Shown one piece after another: positions 1 through 7,657 of a stretch of DNA of 10,204 bases. Source of the stretch: Desulfobacterales bacterium (GTDB taxonomy: Bacteria; Desulfobacterota; DSM-4660; Desulfatiglandales; Desulfatiglandaceae); the NCBI GenBank assembly GCA_021107495.1, contig JAIOSR010000465.1, forward strand, positions 1 through 10,204, written 5' to 3'. The translations under genes and the position numbers were made by a program. Each line of letters starts with the position of its first letter. Position 1 is the stretch's first letter. The notes under the pieces are model-generated. The model saw nothing but the letters and a program-made list of their open reading frames with translations, searched no databases and had not been told where the DNA came from.

Positions 1-2337
1 CTTCTCGATATCGTCCCCCCGAAACTTACGGATGACGACAAGAAAAAGGGGCTGACCGAGGAGAGCAATGCATTCAGGAATAAGCTCTCACAGAACGGGT
101 TAAACATAGCGCTAAAGTCAAAACCGGCATCCTTCTATGTTCCAGAAAACGCCGGGCTCATTACCATCGGCAACTTAGAAGACAATTTAGACAGGTTAGG
201 CGAAGTTGACCTGATCATCGAAGTGGTAGTGGAACTTTTAAAGATCAAGAAAATCGTTTATGAAAAGATTGAAACTGTTCTAAAGACCGGAACCATTGTT
301 ACATCAAATACCTCGGGCATACCTGCCAGAGACCTGTGTGAAGGCCGGTCGGAAGATTTCAGAAAACACTTTGCCATTACCCATTTTTTCAATCCCCCAA
401 GATATATGAAGCTCTTAGAGATCGTTCCGGGACCGGACACCCTCCCGGAAGTGGTCGAAATCTTAGCCGAAACATGTGAAAAGATAGTAGGAAAAGGGGT
501 TGTTTACGCAAAGGATACCCCGAACTTTGTGGCCAACCGGATCGGGACATACAGCATGCTGCACGGCATACAGACCATGCTGGATCTGGGATTGACCGTG
601 GAGGCAGTGGATAAACTGACAGGGCCGGTCATTGGTCACCCCAAGAGCGCCTCCTTCAGGACAGCGGACTTAGTAGGGCTGGATACCCTGATTCATGTGG
701 CCGATAACGTGTATGACGGCTCACCTGAAGATGAAAAAAGAGACATGTTCAAGGCCCCTGATTTCATCAAACAGATGATCGAAAAAAACCTCTTGGGCGA
801 AAAGACCAAACAGGGCTTTTACAAAAAGAGTAAGGACGATAAAGGTAAAAAGGTGATTCTTTCTCTGGATTACAAAACCCTCGAACATACCCCGCAGGAA
901 AAGGTAAAATTTGCCTCATTGGAGGCGGCCAAGAATGCGCCGGGTGGTGGTGGAAGAATCAAGACACTTTATTATGCCGATGACTTGGCAGGACAATTTA
1001 CCTTCCGAACCCTGACCGAGACACTGATCTACTCGGCTAATCGGATCCCGGAAATCGCCGATGATATCGTGAATGTGGATAATGCCATGAAATGGGGTTT
1101 TGCCTGGAAAATGGGCCCCTTCGAGGTATGGGATGCCATTGGGCTGAGTAAATCCGTGGCCAAGATGAAAGACGCGGGTTACGGGATCCCTGCATCCGTC
1201 TCTGAGATGTTGGACAATGGAAAGGGGTCCTTTTACAAGAAAGAGGCCGGCGTTTCATATTACTATGATTTCGAGTCAAAGGACTACAAGGAGATACCTG
1301 TCAAACCGGGGATCATTTTGTTGCCATCCCTTAAGGAAAGAGAAAAGAAGGTTGCAGGAAATACAGGGGCTACCCTCATAGATATTGGCGATGGAGTTGC
1401 CTGCCTGGAATTTCATGCAAAGATGAATTCCATTGGTGAGGACATCATCCGCATGACCGCGCAAGCGGCCGATATCGTGACCAAGGATTTCGAAGGGCTG
1501 GTGATTGCCAATCATGCGGGCAATTTCTCAGTTGGAGCGAATCTTGCCATGGTTCTGTTTACCGCCCAGGAAGAGGAGTGGGATGACCTGGACTGGTCGG
1601 TGAAAGCCTTACAGGACTCTCTGATGAAACTGAAATATTTGGACAAGCCTGTGGTGGCTGCCCCTGCGGGCATGGCCTTAGGCGGCGGATGTGAATTCTG
1701 CCTGGCCTCTGATCGCGTGCGTTATGCTGCCGAGACGTACATGGGTCTTGTTGAAGTAGGTGTTGGGGTGATTCCGGCAGGCGGAGGAACAAAGGAACTT
1801 TTGTTACGCAATACGGATCACCTTTTTGAGGTTCAAAAGGGAGGTCTTTACCCGAAGCAGATCGAGTTCATGCCTTTTGTGGCAAGGGCCTTTGAGACCA
1901 TTGCCATGGCAAAGGTTGCGACTTCCGGACCGGAGGCGGTCAAGTTGGGTTATTTGAAAGACACGGACAAAATGACGGTCAATCGAGACTACCTGATACA
2001 GGACGCCAAAAATACTGTTCTGGCCATGAATATGGAGGGCTACACACCTAAAAGACCCAGGGATGATATTCGCGTGGCCGGTGAGAATACCTTTGCCATG
2101 ATCAAACTCGCCCTGTGGACCATGCATGAACAGAAATTTATTACCGATCACGATGTAACCGTATCCACTAAAGTGGGGTATGTCCTTTGTGGCGGAAATG
2201 TCCTTGAAAACACCAAAGTGAGCGAGCAATATTTATTGGATCTTGAACGGGAGGCATTTTTGAGCCTGTGCGGCGATCCCAATACCCAAGCCAGGATGCA
2301 ACAGATGTTGACAACTGGAAAAGCATTGAGAAACTAA
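1..2337 (+). CDS. fadN: FadN-type 3-hydroxyacyl-CoA dehydrogenase / enoyl-CoA hydratase fusion (5' partial)
   Basis: Bifunctional beta-oxidation enzyme that hydrates trans-2-enoyl-CoA and oxidises the L-3-hydroxyacyl-CoA with NAD+. The frame is open from base 1 (first codons read LLDIVPPKLTDDDKKKGL), so the gene starts upstream. Compared with B. subtilis FadN (about 790 aa), roughly 30 residues including the Rossmann GxGxxG are missing; 778 are visible. The dehydrogenase half shows SNTSG (Ser105), HFFNPP (catalytic His128), KLLEIVPG (the paired Glu) and KDTPNFVANR (residues 171-180). A second C-terminal-type HAD domain lies near residues 335-385. The hydratase domain starts near residue 457 with an oxyanion-hole segment (VGANLAM, near 511-517) and both crotonase glutamates, Glu565 in GGGCEF and Glu585 in GLVEVGVG, spaced 20 apart as in crotonase. 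Domain order (dehydrogenase first, hydratase last) separates it from FadB/FadJ. A GTG at 223 is internal, not the start. Stop codons are doubled (TAATAA). Confidence 0.95.
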   Translation, partial: LLDIVPPKLTDDDKKKGLTEESNAFRNKLSQNGLNIALKSKPASFYVPENAGLITIGNLEDNLDRLGEVDLIIEVVVELLKIKKIVYEKIETVLKTGTIVTSNTSGIPARDLCEGRSEDFRKHFAITHFFNPPRYMKLLEIVPGPDTLPEVVEILAETCEKIVGKGVVYAKDTPNFVANRIGTYSMLHGIQTMLDLGLTVEAVDKLTGPVIGHPKSASFRTADLVGLDTLIHVADNVYDGSPEDEKRDMFKAPDFIKQMIEKNLLGEKTKQGFYKKSKDDKGKKVILSLDYKTLEHTPQEKVKFASLEAAKNAPGGGGRIKTLYYADDLAGQFTFRTLTETLIYSANRIPEIADDIVNVDNAMKWGFAWKMGPFEVWDAIGLSKSVAKMKDAGYGIPASVSEMLDNGKGSFYKKEAGVSYYYDFESKDYKEIPVKPGIILLPSLKEREKKVAGNTGATLIDIGDGVACLEFHAKMNSIGEDIIRMTAQAADIVTKDFEGLVIANHAGNFSVGANLAMVLFTAQEEEWDDLDWSVKALQDSLMKLKYLDKPVVAAPAGMALGGGCEFCLASDRVRYAAETYMGLVEVGVGVIPAGGGTKELLLRNTDHLFEVQKGGLYPKQIEFMPFVARAFETIAMAKVATSGPEAVKLGYLKDTDKMTVNRDYLIQDAKNTVLAMNMEGYTPKRPRDDIRVAGENTFAMIKLALWTMHEQKFITDHDVTVSTKVGYVLCGGNVLENTKVSEQYLLDLEREAFLSLCGDPNTQARMQQMLTTGKALRN

Positions 2338-2356
2338 TAAGAGGGAGGAAGATATT

Positions 2357-3541
2357 ATGAAAGAAGCCGTAATTGTTGCTGCCTGTAGAACGGCGGCGGG
2401 AAAGGCCCCTCGCGGAATATTGAAGGATACACGGCCCGAGCATATGGGCTGCGCGGTGCTAAGTGATCTCACAAAAAGGGCAGGGGACCTGGATCCCATG
2501 CTCATTGACGACGTCATAATTGGATGTACTTTCCCGGAGGGGGTACAGGGTCTAAACCTTGGTCGGGTACTGGTCATGTCCATGGGGTGGCCGGACCGGA
2601 TACCCGGAATGACCGTTAACCGGTTCTGCTCCTCGGGTCTTCAGGCCATTGCCATTGGGGCCGAAAAAATCATGTGCGGTTTCGCCGATGTGGTTATCGC
2701 AGGCGGCGTGGAGAGCATGAGCCAGATCCCCATGGGCGGGAGCATGATGTACCCCAATCCAGCCTTAGTTGACACGAGGCCGGGCGCATTTACAGGGATG
2801 GGTTTGACCGCTGAGAACGTTGCCGAGAGGTTCAATATCGGCAGGGACGAACAGGACGAATTCGGGGCCAGAAGCCAGCAGAAAGCCGAGGCCGCCATCA
2901 AGGCCGGCCGCTTTAAGAGCCAGATCGTTCCTTTGACGATCAAGAGACAGAAGCAATTGCCGAACGGCCATTTCGAATTTGAAGAATTTGTTTTTGATAC
3001 GGACGAGGGCATGCGCCCCGGAACGACAAAGGAAAACATTTCCAAGATCAGACCGGCATTTAAGCCTAATGGAACCGTGACTGCCGGCAATTCCTCACAG
3101 ACAAGCGATGCCGCGGCAGGGGTTTTACTCATGTCCAAGGAAAAGGCAAAGGAGTTAGGTCTCAAACCCATGGCCACGTTCCGGTACCATGCTGTTGAGG
3201 GGTGTGAGCCGGAATACATGGGTGTGGGGCCACGGGTGGCCATTCCCAAGGCAATGAAGATCTCAGGCATGAGCCTTGACCAGATGGAGTTGATCGAATT
3301 GAACGAGGCATTTGCGGCCCAGGCCATCTACTGCATTAATGAGCTGGGTATAAACGAAGAAATAACAAATGTGAACGGCGGCGCCGTTGCCTTGGGACAC
3401 CCTTTAGGCTGTACGGGCGCCAAGCTGACCACACAGTTGATCTATGAGATGCAGGAAAGAAAGCTCAGGTGGGGACTGGTTTCCATGTGTATAGGTTTCG
3501 GCATGGGTGCTGCAGGGATCTTTGAGATTGAGGATTATTGA
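2357..3541 (+). CDS. fadA: acetyl-CoA C-acyltransferase (3-ketoacyl-CoA thiolase)
   Basis: Thiolase that cleaves 3-ketoacyl-CoA with CoA to acetyl-CoA and a shortened acyl-CoA, the last step of the beta-oxidation cycle; cytoplasmic. The 394-aa length is typical for thiolase II. The nucleophilic Cys91 lies in NRFCSSGLQA. NEAFAAQ is at 316-322, the active-site His348 in GGAVALGHPLGCTGA, and the acid/base Cys378 in SMCIGFGMGAAG near the C terminus. All catalytic residues are present. The ATG at 2357 has a GGGAGG ribosome site at 2343-2348, 8 nt upstream, and follows the fadN stop by 19 nt, so the two are almost certainly co-transcribed. Order and content match the fadN-fadA-fadE operon of Bacillus, which supports a degradative thiolase with broad or long-chain preference rather than an acetoacetyl-CoA synthetic one; chain-length specificity cannot be read from sequence. 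Confidence 0.95.
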   Translation: MKEAVIVAACRTAAGKAPRGILKDTRPEHMGCAVLSDLTKRAGDLDPMLIDDVIIGCTFPEGVQGLNLGRVLVMSMGWPDRIPGMTVNRFCSSGLQAIAIGAEKIMCGFADVVIAGGVESMSQIPMGGSMMYPNPALVDTRPGAFTGMGLTAENVAERFNIGRDEQDEFGARSQQKAEAAIKAGRFKSQIVPLTIKRQKQLPNGHFEFEEFVFDTDEGMRPGTTKENISKIRPAFKPNGTVTAGNSSQTSDAAAGVLLMSKEKAKELGLKPMATFRYHAVEGCEPEYMGVGPRVAIPKAMKISGMSLDQMELIELNEAFAAQAIYCINELGINEEITNVNGGAVALGHPLGCTGAKLTTQLIYEMQERKLRWGLVSMCIGFGMGAAGIFEIEDY

Positions 3542-3550
3542 AATAGTTGA

Positions 3551-3620
3551 TGTTTGGCGATTGACGATTGTTCATCTATCCACCTGAACCGTAAGAATCA
3601 TCAATCGAAAATTACAAACA
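3551..3620. repeat. nested imperfect inverted repeat between fadA and fadE
   Basis: The 96-nt gap between fadA and fadE holds three nested pairs of complementary arms. The outer pair is TGTTTG (3551-3556) with CAAACA (3615-3620). The middle pair is CGATTGACGATT (3558-3569) with AATCATCAATCG (3596-3607), with one C/A mismatch in 12. The inner pair is GTTCA (3570-3574) with TGAAC (3585-3589). The left middle arm is itself a short tandem of CGATTGA/CGATTG. No T-tract follows, so it does not look like a terminator. It could be a palindromic REP/MITE-like intergenic element or an mRNA structure affecting relative fadA and fadE expression. The pairing is direct observation; the role is unknown. Confidence 0.6.
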
Positions 3621-3621
3621 T

Positions 3622-3630
3622 AAAAAGGAG
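3622..3630 (+). promoter_or_regulatory. ribosome binding site that fixes the fadE start
   Basis: AAAAAGGAG lies 7 nt before the ATG at 3638. The reading frame stays open 28 codons further upstream to 3554, but that extension has no ribosome site, covers the inverted repeat and encodes an unrelated peptide. The downstream ATG also gives a 594-aa product, the expected length for this family. Confidence 0.85.
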
Positions 3631-3637
3631 CGTTAAA

Positions 3638-5422
3638 ATGGCTGACAAAAAGATTTTTGCAGGGGGTGAGTTTTTGATCACGGATGTGGCTCCTGAGGAT
3701 GTGTTTACTCCCGAGGATTTTACGGATGAGCACAAGATGATTTATGAAACCGGCAGTGATTTTATAGAAAAGGAAATAGAGCCCCTGACTGATGAACTTG
3801 AGGAAAAAGATCACGATCTGGTCCTTAAACTCCTGGGAAAGGCAGGCGAGCTTGGTCTTTTGGGCACGGACATTCAGGAGGAGCATGGCGGGTTGGGCTT
3901 AGACAAGGTAAGCACTACCATCGTGGCAGAGGTCATGGGACCTGCGGGTTCCTTCAGCGTGGTTTACGGTGCCCATACGGGGATAGGGACACTTCCGATT
4001 GTGTATTTCGGGAATGAGGAGCAGAAGGCAAAATACCTGCCCAAACTGGCCTCAGGAGAATGGTGCGGAGCTTATTGCCTGACCGAGTCAGGATCAGGGT
4101 CCGATGCATTGAATGCCAGGACAAAGGCCGTCCTTTCCGATGACGGTAAATACTATATCCTTAACGGCGAGAAGATGTTTATCACCAATGCCGGATGGGC
4201 CAGCAGCTTTATTGTATATGCCAAGGTTGACGGCGAAGATTTTACCGGTTTTATTGTGGAGAAGGATTTCCCGGGCGTATCAACGGGAAAGGAAGAGACA
4301 AAGATGGGAATGCACGGCTCCTCCACGCGTCCGGTCATCCTGGAGGATGCAAAAGTTCCTGTTGAAAACGTCCTCTTCGAGATCGGGAAGGGCCATAAGA
4401 TCGCTTTTAACATCCTGAACATAGGCCGCTGGAAACTCGGTGCAAGCTGTATGGGCGGATGCAAGAAAGGTGTGACCAATGCCGTGAAATACGCAAACGG
4501 CCGGATACAATTCAAGGTCCCCATCAGCTCCTTTGGAATGATCAAAACCAAATTGGCCGATATGGCCGCGCGCACCTACATGAGCGAAAGTATGATGTAC
4601 CGCCTTGCAGGGATGTTTGATGATAGGCTGGCCCTTTTAGATGCAGAGGCCAAGAAGAGCGGCGCTGAAAATGCAAAGATCATAGAGGAATATGCTGCTG
4701 AATGCTCCATTACCAAGGTCTATGGTTCCGAGGCGCTTGAGTTTTGTGTGGATGAGTATGTGCAGATCCTGGGCGGTTACGGGTTCTGCGCAGAATACCC
4801 TGCCGAACGTTTCTATCGGGATTCCAGGATCAACCGGATATGGGAAGGCACAAACGAGATAAACAGGATGCTTGTTCCCGGCACTATGATGAAGAGGGCC
4901 ATGCAGGGTCGATTGAACCTCTTGCAGGCTGCCCAGGCAGTTGCCGGTGATCTCATGACTTATTCTCCCCTTTCAGTGGAACTGCCTGATACGCCCTTGG
5001 CGCTCCAGGAACACATTATCAAGATGAGTAAAAAACTGGCGCTCATGGTGGCGGGGGTGACTGCCCAGAAATTCGGGGCCAACCTGGCAAAGGAACAAGA
5101 GGTCCTGGCAAAGATTGCTGATATCGCGATTGAAATATTTGCCATGGAGAGCGGCCTTTTGAGGACATTAAAAATAATTTCCAAGGATGGGGAAGAAAAG
5201 GCAAAATATCAGATCGCTGCGGTCAAGGTCTATGTGGATGAGATGATTCCAAGGATCGAAAGCTGGGCCAAGCAGATCGTATCCTACGTGGAAGAAGGGG
5301 ATATGCTCAGGACACAGTTGGCCGGCGTAAAGAAATTAGCCCGTTACCAGCCCATTGACGCCGTGACCTTAAAACGAGAGATTGCGGATCGGATTATTGA
5401 CCTGGAATCTTACCCCTTCTAA
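3638..5422 (+). CDS. fadE: acyl-CoA dehydrogenase, long-chain (VLCAD-like FadE)
   Basis: FAD-dependent acyl-CoA dehydrogenase catalysing the first oxidation of beta-oxidation, acyl-CoA to trans-2-enoyl-CoA, with electrons expected to pass to ETF. The protein has 594 aa. The alpha-helical N-terminal domain spans about residues 25-145. The mid beta-domain begins with signature CLTESGSGSDA (147-157). The C-terminal helical domain carries QILGGYGF (376-383) and IWEGTNEINR (401-410), with Glu403 in the position of the catalytic base. A helical tail of about 165 residues (430-594) makes it longer than 380-aa short/medium-chain enzymes and like VLCAD/ACAD9 and Bacillus FadE. The length equals the 594 aa I recall for B. 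subtilis FadE. It is third in the fadNAE-type operon and followed by a terminator. Long-chain preference is inferred from family; no ETF gene is in the window. Confidence 0.93.
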   Translation: MADKKIFAGGEFLITDVAPEDVFTPEDFTDEHKMIYETGSDFIEKEIEPLTDELEEKDHDLVLKLLGKAGELGLLGTDIQEEHGGLGLDKVSTTIVAEVMGPAGSFSVVYGAHTGIGTLPIVYFGNEEQKAKYLPKLASGEWCGAYCLTESGSGSDALNARTKAVLSDDGKYYILNGEKMFITNAGWASSFIVYAKVDGEDFTGFIVEKDFPGVSTGKEETKMGMHGSSTRPVILEDAKVPVENVLFEIGKGHKIAFNILNIGRWKLGASCMGGCKKGVTNAVKYANGRIQFKVPISSFGMIKTKLADMAARTYMSESMMYRLAGMFDDRLALLDAEAKKSGAENAKIIEEYAAECSITKVYGSEALEFCVDEYVQILGGYGFCAEYPAERFYRDSRINRIWEGTNEINRMLVPGTMMKRAMQGRLNLLQAAQAVAGDLMTYSPLSVELPDTPLALQEHIIKMSKKLALMVAGVTAQKFGANLAKEQEVLAKIADIAIEIFAMESGLLRTLKIISKDGEEKAKYQIAAVKVYVDEMIPRIESWAKQIVSYVEEGDMLRTQLAGVKKLARYQPIDAVTLKREIADRIIDLESYPF

Positions 5423-5446
5423 TTTGTAAGGGATTCGTGTATACTC

Positions 5447-5481
5447 AAAAGAGGGTTTGCCTGTACGGGCCCTCTTTTTTT
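5447..5481 (+). terminator. rho-independent terminator after fadE
   Basis: AAAAGAGGG (5447-5455) pairs with CCCTCTTTT (5470-5478), nine base pairs around a 14-nt loop, and the 3' arm runs into a tract of seven T (5475-5481). Inside the loop GCC (5459-5461) can pair alternatively with GGC (5468-5470). It starts 25 nt after the fadE stop and separates the fatty-acid operon from the EF-G unit. Confidence 0.88.
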
Positions 5482-5517
5482 ATTTAATGTACTGTTTTCA
5501 TTTATGGACAGGCACTA

Positions 5518-5547
5518 ATTCGGAATGAATCTTTTCCTGCTCCGAAT
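5518..5547 (+). repeat. 7-bp inverted repeat in the EF-G leader
   Basis: ATTCGGA (5518-5524) and TCCGAAT (5541-5547) are perfect reverse complements separated by 16 nt, ending 7 nt before the EF-G ribosome site. It could be a small leader hairpin or a repressor operator, or chance. Promoter elements for this unit are not clear. A weak pairing of TGTTTT (5493-5498) and TAATTC (5516-5521) with a 17-nt spacer would place the repeat at or over the transcription start, but neither box is good. Confidence 0.35.
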
Positions 5548-5554
5548 ACCAAAA

Positions 5555-5560
5555 CAAGGA
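5555..5560 (+). promoter_or_regulatory. ribosome binding site that fixes the EF-G start
   Basis: CAAGGA ends 6 nt before the ATG at 5567. An in-frame ATG at 5525 would add 14 residues, but it has no ribosome site, lies inside the leader inverted repeat and extends beyond the usual EF-G N terminus, which begins just before the KLRNIGISAHID segment. Confidence 0.75.
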
Positions 5561-5566
5561 TTTTCA

Positions 5567-7657
5567 ATGGCTAACGACATTAAAAAACTGAGAAACATAG
5601 GGATCAGCGCCCACATCGATTCCGGCAAGACCACCCTGACAGAAAGGATCCTGTATTATACCAAGCGGATCTTTGCCATTCACGAGGTCAAGGGAAAGGA
5701 CGGCGTGGGGGCTACCATGGATTCCATGGAATTGGAAAAGGAAAGGGGCATCACCATTACCTCGGCCGCAACCCACTGTGAATGGAAGGGTCATAGGATC
5801 AATATTATTGATACGCCCGGACACGTGGATTTTACCATTGAGGTGGAGCGGGCCCTGAGGGTCCTGGACGGGGCCGTCTTGATTCTCTGTGCCGTGGGCG
5901 GGGTCCAGTCCCAGTCCCTTACAGTGGATCGACAGATGAATCGCTACAGGGTCCCGAGGATCGCTTTTATTAACAAATGTGATCGATCAGGGGCCGACCC
6001 CTTCAGGGTATGTGACCAGCTTCGCGAAAAATTGAACCATAACGCCGTGCTTATTCAACTCCCCATAGGTCTTGAAAGTAAGTTTTCGGGGGTTGTGGAC
6101 CTGGTTACCATGAAAGCGGTCTATTTTGAAGGACCCAGAGGCGACGAGATCAGGGAGGGAGAAATTCCCGCCGAAATGATCGATAAGGCCCGGGCCAAAA
6201 GAGAAGAACTCATTGACGCGGCTTCCATGTTTTCCGATGAACTCATGGAGTCCGTTTTTGAAGAAAATGTCACGGAAGATTTGATCCGCGAGGCGATAAG
6301 ATTAGGCACGCTTTCAAGACAATTGACCCCTGTTTTTGTGGGATCGGCCTACAAGAATATAGGCGTTCAGCCCGTATTAGACGGGATTAATAAGTATCTT
6401 CCTTCACCGATTGAGGTAGAAAACGTGGCCCTTGATCTGGATCAGGATGAAAAAGAGGTCTTGCTTGAAAACGATCCGGACAGGCCTGTAATCGCCCTTG
6501 CATTTAAATTGGAGGTCACACCATACGGGCAGTTAACATATATCAGGATATATCAGGGTTCCATCGGCAAGGGGGACGACCTTTTTATCGCTCGTACCAG
6601 GAAAAAAATAAAAGTAGGGAGACTGGCCCGCTTGCATGCGGACGAGATGGAAGATATCACCAGGGCCTATGCTGGGGATATCGTGGCCCTGTTCGGTATA
6701 GACTGCTATTCAGGAGATACATTTACGGACGGCAGTTTGAGCTACACCATGTCCTCCATGTTCGTACCCGAACCGGTCATCTCCTTGTCGGTTACACCGG
6801 AGGATAACAAATCCCAGAATAATATGTCCAGGGCCCTGAACAGATTTATAAGGGAGGATCCCACATTCCGTTCCCACGTGGATGAGGAGTCGGGAGAGAC
6901 CATTATATCGGGCATGGGGGAACTCCACCTGGACGTGTATGTGGAAAGGATGAAAAGGGAGTTCAGCGCCCTGGTTTCGACAGGTATTCCCCAAGTGGCA
7001 TATCGGGAGGCAATCACCAGAATGGCGCCATTCGATTATATCCACAAAAAACAGACCGGCGGTTCAGGCCAGTTTGGCCGGGTCGCCGGATTCATGGAAC
7101 CTTCCGAGGATGGGACCTATGAATTTGACAACAAGGTGAAGGGTGGCGTGATCCCTACCGAATACCTGCCGGCAGTGGATAAAGGTATGCAATCCTGCCT
7201 TAAAAAGGGACTCATGTTGGGATTTCCGGTAATCGGCATGAAAGTGACAGTCAATGACGGCAAATCCCACAGCGTGGATTCATCAGAGATGGCCTTTACC
7301 AGGGCGGCCATCGGCGCATTCAAGCAGGCATATAATAAGGCCAGACCGGTAATCCTTGAGCCGGTCATGAAACTCTCAGTGGAAGGACCTTCCGAGTTTC
7401 AAGGAAATGTGATGTCTTCCGTTAACCAGCGAAGGGGCATGATTACGAGCTCCACGGAAGACGGCATATTTACAAATATCGAAGCAGAGGTGCCGTTAGC
7501 AGAGATGTTCGGTTATGCCACGACCCTGAGATCGCTGACCCAGGGAAAGGCGGAATTTACAATGGAGTTTTCAAGATATGCCAAGGTCCCTGTATCCGTT
7601 GCAGAGGAACTGAAAAAGGATTTCAGGGAAAAGCTAAAGGGAGAAAAAACATCATGA
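5567..7657 (+). CDS. fusA: translation elongation factor G, mitochondrial EF-G1-like (spdEFG1 type)
   Basis: Ribosomal translocase GTPase, cytoplasmic, 696 aa with the full five-domain layout. The G domain shows the P-loop AHIDSGKTT (15-23), switch I RGITI (60-64), DTPGH (82-86), NKCD (136-139) and GSAYKN (259-264). Domain II spans about 305-400. Domain III contains ISGMGELHLDVY (447-458). Domain IV carries KKQTGGSGQFG (494-504) and HSVDSSEMAF (568-577). Domain V contains EFQGNVMSSVNQRRGMI (610-626). Ser19 in the P-loop instead of the usual Ala, the HEVKGKDGVGATMDSMELE segment and the VLCAVGGVQ run closely resemble human mitochondrial EF-G1, which places it with the spdEFG1 group. No rpsL, rpsG or tuf is adjacent, so a second EF-G is expected elsewhere. 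All catalytic motifs are intact. The stop overlaps the next gene's start (ATGA at 7654). The symbol fusA is by family; the paralogue name is uncertain. Confidence 0.93.
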   Translation: MANDIKKLRNIGISAHIDSGKTTLTERILYYTKRIFAIHEVKGKDGVGATMDSMELEKERGITITSAATHCEWKGHRINIIDTPGHVDFTIEVERALRVLDGAVLILCAVGGVQSQSLTVDRQMNRYRVPRIAFINKCDRSGADPFRVCDQLREKLNHNAVLIQLPIGLESKFSGVVDLVTMKAVYFEGPRGDEIREGEIPAEMIDKARAKREELIDAASMFSDELMESVFEENVTEDLIREAIRLGTLSRQLTPVFVGSAYKNIGVQPVLDGINKYLPSPIEVENVALDLDQDEKEVLLENDPDRPVIALAFKLEVTPYGQLTYIRIYQGSIGKGDDLFIARTRKKIKVGRLARLHADEMEDITRAYAGDIVALFGIDCYSGDTFTDGSLSYTMSSMFVPEPVISLSVTPEDNKSQNNMSRALNRFIREDPTFRSHVDEESGETIISGMGELHLDVYVERMKREFSALVSTGIPQVAYREAITRMAPFDYIHKKQTGGSGQFGRVAGFMEPSEDGTYEFDNKVKGGVIPTEYLPAVDKGMQSCLKKGLMLGFPVIGMKVTVNDGKSHSVDSSEMAFTRAAIGAFKQAYNKARPVILEPVMKLSVEGPSEFQGNVMSSVNQRRGMITSSTEDGIFTNIEAEVPLAEMFGYATTLRSLTQGKAEFTMEFSRYAKVPVSVAEELKKDFREKLKGEKTS

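Noticed and set aside
1804..2229. 141-codon - strand open frame opposite the hydratase part of fadN
   Set aside because: Antisense shadow of a clearly coding, full-motif gene, with no sensible start context.
2641..3327. 228-codon open frame on the - strand opposite fadA
   Set aside because: It lies wholly inside fadA, whose motifs are all intact on the + strand; the product is low-complexity and resembles no protein I know. It is a codon-bias shadow.
3554..3637. 28-codon N-terminal extension of fadE
   Set aside because: It runs through the intergenic inverted repeat, lacks a ribosome site, and is unnecessary because ATG 3638 has a strong one and gives the expected length.
4153..4575. 140-codon - strand open frame opposite fadE
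   Set aside because: Antisense shadow; overlaps the acyl-CoA dehydrogenase core and shows no recognisable domain.
5424..5445. TATACT (5440-5445) with TTGTAA (5424-5429) as a promoter after fadE
   Set aside because: The spacer is only 10 nt, and any transcript would run straight into the terminator at 5447-5481.
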